Positions 35,417 through 42,103 of a stretch of 64,000 bases of DNA are shown piece by piece. A program made the translations under genes and the position numbers. The stretch is from Pseudooceanicola pacificus (GTDB lineage: Bacteria; Pseudomonadota; Alphaproteobacteria; Rhodobacterales; Rhodobacteraceae). The notes under the pieces were generated by a model. That model was not told the DNA's origin, did not search any database, and was given only the letters and a program-made list of their open reading frames with translations. Position 1 is the stretch's first letter, and the number at the start of each line of letters is the position of its first letter. The stretch spans positions 248,001 to 312,000 of the forward strand of contig NZ_WNXQ01000002.1 in the NCBI RefSeq assembly GCF_009789075.1. Reading direction: 5' to 3'.

Positions 35417-36028
35417 TCAGCCGGCCAGGCCGAAGGCGCGCAGCCCGTCCAGCACGAACTGGACCGACAGGGCGGCCAGCAACATGCCAAGCAGGCGCGT
35501 GACCACGTTGATGCCCACCCGTCCCAGGGCGCGCTCCAGCAGGCCGGTGGTCAGGAAGAAGGCAAAGACCACCGCCAGCACCACCGCCGCGACGGCCAGC
35601 ACCAGCGCCAGCCCGGCCAGCCCGGGGCGCTGGCCCGCCAGCAGGATCACCGTCGCGATGGCCCCGGGGCCGGCGATCAGCGGAATGGCCAGCGGAAAGA
35701 CCGAAGGATCGGGCCGGTCGTCGGCCTGGTCCTCGCGCCGCCTGGTGCGGCGTTCGAACAGCATGTCGAGCGCGGTGAGGAACAGCAGGATACCCCCCGC
35801 GATGCGAAAGGCGGGCATCGAGATCCCGACGAAGTTCAGCACCGCCTCGCCGAAGAGGGCGAACAGCATCAGGATCAGCATCGCGATCCCGCAGGCCCTG
35901 AGCGCGATGGAACGCCTCTGTGCCGGGCTCATCCCCTGGGTCAGCGCGGCAAAGAGCGGCGTGAGCCCCACGGGGTCGATGATCACGAAAAGCGTGACGA
36001 AGGCGGTGATGAGAAAGGCGGTGTCCAT
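35417..36028 (-). CDS. MarC family integral membrane protein
   Basis: This 203-aa polytopic protein has about six helices. It shows MarC-family motifs FVIIDPVGLTPLFAALTQGM (residues 14-33), AFRIAGGILLFLTALDMLF and FPLAIPLIAGPGAIATVILL. The loop between helices 3 and 4 is charged (RRTRRREDQADDRPD). The family was once linked to multiple antibiotic resistance, a role later questioned, so the function is open. The start ATG at 36028 is the first in the frame. Confidence 0.92.
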   Translation of the reverse strand: MDTAFLITAFVTLFVIIDPVGLTPLFAALTQGMSPAQRRSIALRACGIAMLILMLFALFGEAVLNFVGISMPAFRIAGGILLFLTALDMLFERRTRRREDQADDRPDPSVFPLAIPLIAGPGAIATVILLAGQRPGLAGLALVLAVAAVVLAVVFAFFLTTGLLERALGRVGINVVTRLLGMLLAALSVQFVLDGLRAFGLAG

Positions 36029-36142
36029 GAAGCCTCCGTCGGCGGGCGTGGCGGGATTGGATCACGTCAGGGGCGCAAATCCTAGGGCGCAGTTGGCCGG
36101 GACATCCGTCAAGGGGCTGGCCGGGAGTTGTCTAAATCGAAC

Positions 36143-36168
36143 CAATGCGGGAATTTCTGGCCGCATTG
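36143..36168 (-). terminator. inverted repeat downstream of the ABC-F gene
   Basis: CAATGCGG and CCGCATTG (8 bp, 10-base loop) lie 80 bp beyond the ABC-F stop in the otherwise gene-free stretch 36029-36247. On the minus strand it is followed by a TTGGTTCGATTT tract, so it may terminate that gene. The evidence is weak. Confidence 0.35.
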
Positions 36169-36247
36169 TTTCCATTTGAGAGACAAAATCCAACATTTCC
36201 GCGCCGACGCAGGCGCGCGGCCCAAAAGGCCGGCGCAAGCGATGCGA

Positions 36248-38092
36248 TCAGGCCTGCGCCGCTTCCAGCTTCTCCAGCGCGCTCATCCACAGGGCCTCGG
36301 CCTTTTCCATCGCCTGGCGCAGCTCGGCATATTTGCGGTTCCAGACCTCCAGCTCGCCGACCTTTTCCTCTTCGTAGAGCGCGGGGTCGGACAGTTTCGA
36401 GGCAAGCTTGTCGCTCATCTCGTTGAGCTTGTTCACCCGGTCCTCGCATTTGCGGACCTCGGAGCGGAGCGCCTGGATCGCCTCGCGCGAGGGGCGGGCG
36501 GGTTTCGGCTTTTCCTTCTTCTCGGAGGGCCGGTCGGGCGTCAGAAGCAGCGCGCGATAGGCTTCGAGATCCTGCTCGTAAGGAGTCACGCGGCCGTCCT
36601 TGACCAGCCACAGCCGGTCGGCCACGAGGCTGAGCAGGTGCATGTCGTGGCTGACGAGGATCACCGCGCCGGTATAGGCGGTCAGCGCCTCGACCAGGGC
36701 TTCGCGGCTTTCGATGTCGAGGTGGTTGGTCGGTTCGTCGAGGATCAGCATATGCGGCGCGTCGAGCGTGGCCAGCATCAGCGACAGACGCGCCTTCTGC
36801 CCGCCCGACAGGCGCCCGACCACGGTATCGGCCTGCTCGGCCCGGATGCCGAAGCCGCCAAGGCGCGCGCGCAGTTTCGAGGGCGGCTCGTCCGGGCGCA
36901 GGCGGCGCAGATGGTCGACGGGGGTTTCGTCCACATGCAGCTCGTCGACCTGGTGCTGGGCGAAATAGCCGACCCGCAGCTTGGACGAGGTGATGACCCG
37001 CCCCGACATCGGCGCAAGACGGTTGGAGAGCAGTTTCGACAGGGTCGACTTGCCCTCGCCGTTGCGGCCCAGCAGGGCGATGCGGTCGTCCTGGTCGATG
37101 CGCAGGTCGAGATGCGACAGCACCGGCTTGCCGTCATAGCCGACCACGCCGCTTTCGACCCTCACGATGGGCGGCGAAAGCTCTTCGGGCGTGGGGAAGG
37201 AGAAGGCGCGCAGCGCGGCCTCCTGCGGGGTGTTGATCGGCTTGAGCTTGGCGATCATCTTGAGCCGGGATTGCGCCTGCACCGCCTTGGAGGCCTTGGC
37301 GCGGAACCGGTCGACAAAGCTTTGCAGGTGGGCGCGGCGGGCCTCCTGCTTGCGGTTCTCGGCCTCGGCCACGGCCAGGCGCGCGGCGCGGGTTTCGGCG
37401 AAAGTGTCGTAATTGCCCTGATAGAGCGTCAGCTTGCGGTCCTCCAGGTGGAGGATATGGCCCACGGCGCGGTTCAGCAGGCCCCGGTCGTGGCTGACGA
37501 TCAGCACGGTATGGGGATAGCGCGCCAGGTAGCTTTCCAGCCACAGCGCGCCCTCCAGATCCAGATAGTTGGTCGGTTCGTCCAGCAGCAGCAGATCGGG
37601 CTGCGAGAACAGCACGGCGGCGAGGGCGACGCGCATCCGCCAGCCGCCTGAAAAGGCCGAGCAGGGCATGCGCTGTTCGGCATCGGTGAAGCCAAGGCCC
37701 TTGAGGATCGAGGCGGCGCGCGCCTCGGCCGACCAGGCGTCGATATCGGCCAGGCGGGTCTGGATCTCGGCGATGCGGGCGCCGTCGGTGGCGGTGTCGG
37801 ATTCCGCCATCAGCTCGGCCCGCTCGGTATCGGCGGCAAGCACGGTGTCGATCAGCGAGACCTCGTTGCCCGGCACCTCTTGCGCGACGCCGCCGATGCG
37901 GGCGCGCAGGGGCATGGTGATCTCGCCCGATTCCAGCGCCAGTTCGCCCCGGATCAGGCGGAACAGCGTGGTCTTGCCGGTGCCGTTGCGCCCGACAATG
38001 CCGATCTTGTGCCCCTCGGGGATATTGGCCGAGGCGTGTTCGATCAGCGGGCGGCCCGCGACGGAGTAGGATATGTCGGTGATGCGCAGCAT
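36248..38092 (-). CDS. ABC-F family ATPase (YheS/Uup-like ribosome-associated)
   Basis: This 614-aa soluble protein has two ABC domains and no membrane segment. The first Walker A is GIVGRNGTGKTTLFRLIRGE and its signature FSGGWRMRVALA, with LLLDEPTNYLDLEG. The second domain has LLGRNGEGKSTLSKLL, then LSGGQKARLSLM and LILDEPTNHLDIES. The linker between domains is Arg/Lys/Gln-rich (residues about 240-290), as in translation factors of this family. A C-terminal coiled coil (about 530-614) resembles YheS. It probably acts on the ribosome. The ATG at 38092 is used because the open frame upstream lacks family similarity. Confidence 0.9.
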   Translation of the reverse strand: MLRITDISYSVAGRPLIEHASANIPEGHKIGIVGRNGTGKTTLFRLIRGELALESGEITMPLRARIGGVAQEVPGNEVSLIDTVLAADTERAELMAESDTATDGARIAEIQTRLADIDAWSAEARAASILKGLGFTDAEQRMPCSAFSGGWRMRVALAAVLFSQPDLLLLDEPTNYLDLEGALWLESYLARYPHTVLIVSHDRGLLNRAVGHILHLEDRKLTLYQGNYDTFAETRAARLAVAEAENRKQEARRAHLQSFVDRFRAKASKAVQAQSRLKMIAKLKPINTPQEAALRAFSFPTPEELSPPIVRVESGVVGYDGKPVLSHLDLRIDQDDRIALLGRNGEGKSTLSKLLSNRLAPMSGRVITSSKLRVGYFAQHQVDELHVDETPVDHLRRLRPDEPPSKLRARLGGFGIRAEQADTVVGRLSGGQKARLSLMLATLDAPHMLILDEPTNHLDIESREALVEALTAYTGAVILVSHDMHLLSLVADRLWLVKDGRVTPYEQDLEAYRALLLTPDRPSEKKEKPKPARPSREAIQALRSEVRKCEDRVNKLNEMSDKLASKLSDPALYEEEKVGELEVWNRKYAELRQAMEKAEALWMSALEKLEAAQA

Positions 38093-38242
38093 GACCGGCG
38101 CATAGCAGAGGGCGGGGTAGGGTGCCAGATGGTCTGTGCGCAATAGATGCTGCAGGGCGGAGAGGTGTTGCCGATGTCTCTGGCGTCGCTGGCAAGCCAT
38201 CGGCTCAATCGTCTTTCGGGCCGGGGGCGGGTCGCCGTTTCT

Positions 38243-38265
38243 GGATATTTATGGCCAGAGGAAGC
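38243..38265 (+). repeat. 23-bp dispersed repeat, copy 1
   Basis: Positions 38243-38265 are identical over 23 bases to 46718-46740 (core ATATTTATGGCCAGAGGAAG). Both copies lie in the long gap between a minus-strand gene and a divergent plus-strand gene. The rest of 38093-38554 is GC-rich, with no credible gene or strong terminator. It must hold the promoters of the ABC-F gene and ndk. Confidence 0.7.
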
Positions 38266-38454
38266 AGGCGGGGTGGCGCGCAAGGACTGGCGGCGGTCCG
38301 CCCTGGCGGTGTGGTGTCTGGCCGGGGGGCGGGGCCGGCGTTCCGGGTGCCGGATCTGTCGCGACAGGCGGCGGATCGCACCGGCGGGCCGCCTGCGCGG
38401 CGGGGTGCTGCGCGGCCCTGCCGGGGCGGCCTGCGCGGGGGCCGGGGCGCGCTA

Positions 38455-38485
38455 TTGACGCTTTTCAAAGCGGGGGGCGCATGCT
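38455..38485 (+). promoter_or_regulatory. possible ndk promoter
   Basis: TTGACG at 38455 and CATGCT at 38480 are separated by 19 bases, 70 bp upstream of the ndk start. The spacing is one to two bases longer than ideal for the housekeeping sigma factor. Confidence 0.3.
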
Positions 38486-38554
38486 AGGCGGACGGCGTCA
38501 TTCATGGCGGGCCATTGCGCCCGCCTTTTCACGAGACGAAGAAGGATTTTCCAG

Positions 38555-38977
38555 ATGGCTATCGAACGCACCCTGTCGATCATCAAGCCCGACGCCACCC
38601 GCCGCAACCTGACCGGCAAGATCAACGCCAAGTTCGAGGATGCCGGCCTGCGCATCGTCGCCCAGAAGCGGATCCAGCTGACCATGGCCCAGGCCGGGAA
38701 GTTCTACGAAGTGCATGCCGAGCGTCCGTTCTACGGCGAACTCTGCGAGTTCATGGCATCGGCCCCCGTCGTGGTGCAGGTGCTGGAAGGCGAAGGCGCC
38801 ATCGCGAAGAACCGCGAAGTGATGGGCGCGACCAATCCCAAGGATGCCGCACCGGGCACCGTGCGCGCCGATTTCGCCGAGAGCGTGGGTGAAAACTCCG
38901 TCCACGGTTCGGACGCGCCGGAAACCGCCGCTGTCGAGATCGCCTATTTCTTCTCGGGTCTCGAACTGGTCGGCTGA
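38555..38977 (+). CDS. ndk: nucleoside-diphosphate kinase
   Basis: This 140-aa enzyme equalises NTP/NDP pools. It starts [20 protein letters not shown] and has [18 protein letters not shown] and [19 protein letters not shown]. The active-site His is in [13 protein letters not shown] at about residue 116. Length and motifs are standard. The ATG at 38555 is preceded by GAAGGA. The gene is followed by a strong terminator at 39002-39030. Confidence 0.97.
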   Translation: MAIERTLSIIKPDATRRNLTGKINAKFEDAGLRIVAQKRIQLTMAQAGKFYEVHAERPFYGELCEFMASAPVVVQVLEGEGAIAKNREVMGATNPKDAAPGTVRADFAESVGENSVHGSDAPETAAVEIAYFFSGLELVG

Positions 38978-39001
38978 GCCCGCACGGTCTTGCAGATCGA
39001 A

Positions 39002-39030
39002 GGCCGCGCGTTCACCCGCGCGGCCTTTTT
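39002..39030 (+). terminator. Rho-independent terminator of ndk
   Basis: GGCCGCGCG, a 6-base loop and CGCGCGGCC form a 9-bp stem directly followed by TTTTT (39026-39030), 24 bp after the ndk stop. It overlaps the last codons of the convergent TfoX-C gene. Confidence 0.92.
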
Positions 39031-39368
39031 CGTTCCGTGGCCGCGGCGGCGGGCCTGACGCCGATTTCATCCAGGATCGCCTCGATCCCGGTGTCGTCGC
39101 GGCGGGTGCTGGCGCGGAGCCTGTCGAACCGGGCCCTGAGCGCGGCCTTTTCGGCGCCCTTGCAATCGTTCCATGGGCGGCCCTGCAACCCCATCACCAG
39201 GGCATAGTAGCCGATGAAATGCGCCGTCCCGCCCGAGGCGAGGAAGGCGGCATAGGCGGCATCGGCCCCCATCTCGCGCAGCTGGCGCGCGCTGGTGATT
39301 CCGGCGCGGCCGTAGGCGATGTCAGCGGCCGGGCCGAGGTTGCGGATGGTGGAGACAAGGTCGGACAT
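39012..39368 (-). CDS. TfoX C-terminal domain protein
   Basis: This 118-aa protein is made of a single TfoX_C domain (DNA-binding helix-hairpin-helix-like). It opens with VSTIRNLGPAADIAYGRAGI, then SARQLREMGADAAYAAFLAS. The TfoX N-terminal domain is absent, as in many free-standing members. In Vibrio/Haemophilus the full protein regulates competence; the role of the short form is unknown. Its 3' end runs into the terminator of ndk. It begins about 60 bp from the small poly-Gln gene, in the same orientation. Confidence 0.85.
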   Translation of the reverse strand: MSDLVSTIRNLGPAADIAYGRAGITSARQLREMGADAAYAAFLASGGTAHFIGYYALVMGLQGRPWNDCKGAEKAALRARFDRLRASTRRDDTGIEAILDEIGVRPAAAATERKRPRG

Positions 39369-39427
39369 GGGCAGGCCCCCCTTTCAGGGACAGCCTGACC
39401 CGGGATGCGCGCCCTGTCCAGCCGCTG

Positions 39428-39661
39428 TCAGATCGCGGCCCAGTCGGTGAAGCGCACCGGGGGCGTCTGCTGCTGCTGTTGCTGCTGTTGTTGTTGTTGT
39501 TGTTGCTGCTGCGTTTGCTGCGGTTGCTGCTGCTGCTGCGGCGCGGGTTGGGTCGTCATCTCTGCTTGTCCTCGGTGTTTGCCCGTTTCCTCGCGGGCCT
39601 TTCGGAGCGCGATCTCGTAGGCTTTCGGGCCGAATGCAAGGGCGCCTCTCAAAGCTGTCAT
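39428..39661 (-). CDS. small ORF with poly-glutamine tract downstream of the ZorC-like gene
   Basis: The frame has two plausible starts: an ATG at 39661 (77 aa) or an ATG at 39559 (43 aa) with GAGGA nine bases upstream. The C-terminal part is a Gln-rich stretch, five Q, P, two Q, T, then fifteen consecutive Q, followed by TPPVRFTDWAAI and a stop. The N-terminal extension (GALAFGPKAYEIALRKAREE) could be a short helix. I do not recognise the protein. It is on the same strand as, and 140 bp after, the three-gene Zorya-like operon, so it might be its fourth gene or be unrelated. Translation of this frame is not certain. Confidence 0.4.
   Translation of the reverse strand: MTALRGALAFGPKAYEIALRKAREETGKHRGQAEMTTQPAPQQQQQPQQTQQQQQQQQQQQQQQQTPPVRFTDWAAI
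39467..39538. repeat. CAG/CAA trinucleotide microsatellite
   Basis: On the minus strand this is a nearly uninterrupted run of CAG and CAA codons (24 triplets, broken once by ACG and once by CCG). It encodes the poly-Gln tract. Such runs are rare in bacteria and can change length by replication slippage. Confidence 0.9.
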
Positions 39662-39803
39662 CGGTTTCTGCCGAAACGGTGTCCGACCCGGGGCAAAGCG
39701 CGGTTTTTCCTGCGGTTTTCTGCCGATGGATATGGCGGGCGTGGCCGCGCGGGCACAGTTCCGCGTGCAGTTGCGGCAGGCGCGGGGCGGCGCGCGCAGG
39801 GTG

Positions 39804-41135
39804 TCAGATGTGGCGTTCGACCCAGTCGGCCCAATGGCCGATATGGCTGTGGGCGCGGTGCAGGTCCGAGTCGCGGCGGATCGCCTCGCAATCGTACTCC
39901 GCACGGTAGAGGCGCGGGGCCTCCGGCGCCTCGGCATCGAAGATATGGGTCATGTAATTGTGACAGCCATCCACCACCACGTGGCGCCCGATACGCATCA
40001 CCAGCAGCGAGGTATTTGCCCGCCGCCCGCCCGCCGTCTGCCGCCCGAACCGGCCAAGCGCGCCTTCGCCCTCGGGCGAGAGGCGGCGGCGGGCAAGCAC
40101 GGCGGCACTGTCGGAAAAGGCGACCCAGGCGGCGTGGATCCGCCCCTCGTCATAAAGCCGCAGCCAGAAGTCGCGCCGGGGCGGCCACATGTGGCTGTCC
40201 TGGGTCAGCGTGACCACGTCGCAGAAGAACTGCATGTCCTCGCGCGTCAGCCACCGCAGCAGGATGTCCAGCCGGTCGGGGCGCATGCCGGTCCAGGCGC
40301 CGCCGGGCATCACGCGGGGGTCCTGGTAGTGGCGGATCAGCGTCTCGGCCAGGTGGCTGCGCAGGGCGTCGCCGGGATCGCGATCCGCCCAGGGGGCCAG
40401 CAGGGCCTCGATCGCCTCGCAGGCGCCCTCGGTCCGCAGGGTTCCCCTGGCGGGGGCGAGCCAGGCGAAAAGCCGGTCGATGGCGGGCCGCGTGTCAAGC
40501 TGCGGTGCAAGCGCGGCCAGCAGGGCGGCGTGGATCGCGTCGCCAATGCCCGTGCCATGCGGGGCGCGCAGGCCCAGGGCAACCAGCGCGGCATGGGGAT
40601 CGGGGGTGTCGACGATGCGGGAAACGGCGGCGGCGGGGGCGGCCTCGGGATCCAGCAGCTCGGGCAGGGCGGCGAGCAGGCGGCGCCAGCGGCCTCCGAT
40701 TTCGTCCCGGCGGGTGTCGAGCGCGGCGGCCAGAGTGTGGCAGTGCAGCGCGCCGGGGGCGAAGCTGGCGAGGTAGACGCCCACCATACCGTCGACGAAG
40801 CGCCCGGCGGGCTGGGTGCGGATCTGATCGGCGAAGAAGTTGCGCAGCGCCCGGCCCTCGGGCTGGTTGCGCCGCTCGGGGGCATAGAGCGCCATCGCGA
40901 CCGACAGCGCGCGGGGGATCGAGACATCGGTCCAGTCGTCGCTGACGAGGCGGCCGTTGAATTCGGAAATCGTTTCGTCCAGATCCTCCGGCGGGCTGGC
41001 CACGACATCGGGCCAGCGCGACAGGATCTCGGCCACGCCCTTTTCGATCCGGTCGGTGCCGGGCAGGGGGCCGCGGGGCGGGCGGGCCGCGCCGTGGCGG
41101 GGGCCGACGGCCAGCAGGCGGGTCAGCCCGGTCAT
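39804..41135 (-). CDS. EH-signature-like protein, candidate ZorC of a Zorya-like system
   Basis: This 443-aa soluble protein has no signal peptide or membrane helix. The N-terminal 300 residues look all-helical and lack known motifs. The C-terminal part has ANTSLLVMRIGRHVVVDGCHN, then APRLYRAEYDCEAIRR, and ends in HSHIGHWADWVERHI. This pattern fits the EH-signature domain of ZorC, defined by a conserved Glu and His. Here the acidic position appears to be Asp389, with His431 or His434 as the histidine, which is my alignment by eye. Known ZorC proteins bind DNA and are longer (about 560 aa). The ATG overlaps the ZorB-like stop as ATGA, so it is co-translated with the motor genes. No helicase gene follows. 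Confidence 0.6.
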   Translation of the reverse strand: MTGLTRLLAVGPRHGAARPPRGPLPGTDRIEKGVAEILSRWPDVVASPPEDLDETISEFNGRLVSDDWTDVSIPRALSVAMALYAPERRNQPEGRALRNFFADQIRTQPAGRFVDGMVGVYLASFAPGALHCHTLAAALDTRRDEIGGRWRRLLAALPELLDPEAAPAAAVSRIVDTPDPHAALVALGLRAPHGTGIGDAIHAALLAALAPQLDTRPAIDRLFAWLAPARGTLRTEGACEAIEALLAPWADRDPGDALRSHLAETLIRHYQDPRVMPGGAWTGMRPDRLDILLRWLTREDMQFFCDVVTLTQDSHMWPPRRDFWLRLYDEGRIHAAWVAFSDSAAVLARRRLSPEGEGALGRFGRQTAGGRRANTSLLVMRIGRHVVVDGCHNYMTHIFDAEAPEAPRLYRAEYDCEAIRRDSDLHRAHSHIGHWADWVERHI

Positions 41136-42103
41136 CCCGGCTGATCCGACACGGCCAGGCGCTTGCGGATGATCTCGATCTCTTCGCTGCGGCCCGGGGA
41201 ATACATGATGAACCGCAGGTCGATGCGGCGGTTGGTGGCGCGGCCCTCGGCATCGTCATTGCCGGCGATGGGGCGGTTCTTGCCGTAGCCTGCGACCGAA
41301 ATCACCGGCTGGCCGCGATAGTTCTGGTGATCCAGCAGGCCGGGCACCTTGTCGGACATGGCGCCATAGGTCGCCGCGGCGCGTTCGGCCGACAGCCGCA
41401 GGTTGGGCAGGTCGTCGCCCACATCGTCGGTATGGCCCTCGATCTGGACCGCCTCGATCACCGCATGGCCGGGGTTGCACGCCTCGTGCCAGTCCTGGCG
41501 CCGGCCGGTGGTGTAGCAGGGCAGGACGCTGTCCAGCCGCATGGCGATATCCTCGACGATCTTCTGCTTGTCGGCGGTCAGCGTCCGCGCGCCCGAGGCA
41601 AAGAGCCCCTCGCCCTGGAACCGCAGGGCGTCGTTCTCGGCGCTGATCGCGACGGTCAGGTCGGGGAAATCGCTGCGCAGCTTGTCGCGCAGATCTTCGA
41701 GGATGCGCAGCCGGGTAGCGGCGACCTCGTCAAGGTAGCGCTCCAGCGGGTTGCGGCGCAGGGCTTCCAGCTCGGCCTCCAGCTCGGCGATGCGGGCTTT
41801 CAGATCGGTCTCGCGCTCGGCGGCCTCCAGCAGTTCGGCGCGCAGGGTGGCGATGGTCCCCTCCAGCTCGACGATCCGCGCCTCGGCGCTCTGCAGGTCC
41901 GCGCGCGCGCTGTCACGCTCCCCGACGACGACGTCGTATTCGTCGCGCGCGACCACCTCCTGATCCTTGAACCGGCTGGCAAAGAAGGCGAGCAGGATCA
42001 TCACGATGAAGAGGAAACTGACCGTCATGTCCGTCATCGAGACAAAGACGGATTCCTCTTCCTCCTCGGCGCGGTGCCGGTGACTGGCGGCCAGGGCGCG
42101 CAT
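41132..42103 (-). CDS. ZorB-like MotB/OmpA-domain stator protein
   Basis: This 323-aa protein has one N-terminal membrane helix (residues about 26-43, FLFIVMILLAFFA) preceded by SMTDM. Its Asp25 lies where the ion-binding Asp of MotB and ZorB (Asp26 in E. coli ZorB) is expected. Residues 47-118 form a charged coiled coil (SARADLQSAEARIVELEGTI). The C-terminal half is an OmpA-type peptidoglycan-binding domain: VQIEGHTDDVGDDLPNLRLS, GYGKNRPIAG and RATNRRIDLRF. It is longer than E. coli ZorB (about 246 aa) because of the coiled coil. Start and stop overlap the neighbouring genes by one and four bases. A flagellar MotB role is unlikely because no flagellar genes are nearby. Confidence 0.78.
   Translation of the reverse strand: MRALAASHRHRAEEEEESVFVSMTDMTVSFLFIVMILLAFFASRFKDQEVVARDEYDVVVGERDSARADLQSAEARIVELEGTIATLRAELLEAAERETDLKARIAELEAELEALRRNPLERYLDEVAATRLRILEDLRDKLRSDFPDLTVAISAENDALRFQGEGLFASGARTLTADKQKIVEDIAMRLDSVLPCYTTGRRQDWHEACNPGHAVIEAVQIEGHTDDVGDDLPNLRLSAERAAATYGAMSDKVPGLLDHQNYRGQPVISVAGYGKNRPIAGNDDAEGRATNRRIDLRFIMYSPGRSEEIEIIRKRLAVSDQPG

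Noticed and set aside
38122..38612. Open frames containing the peptide DIYGQRK, also found at 46404-46805
   Set aside because: The shared peptide comes from the 23-bp DNA repeat; the frames have no ribosome-binding site, are compositionally odd, and overlap the real ndk and pdhA starts.
39405..39620. Plus-strand frame with long runs of cysteine
   Set aside because: It is the complement of the CAG/CAA microsatellite read in another frame; the poly-Cys and poly-Leu translations are artefacts of the repeat.
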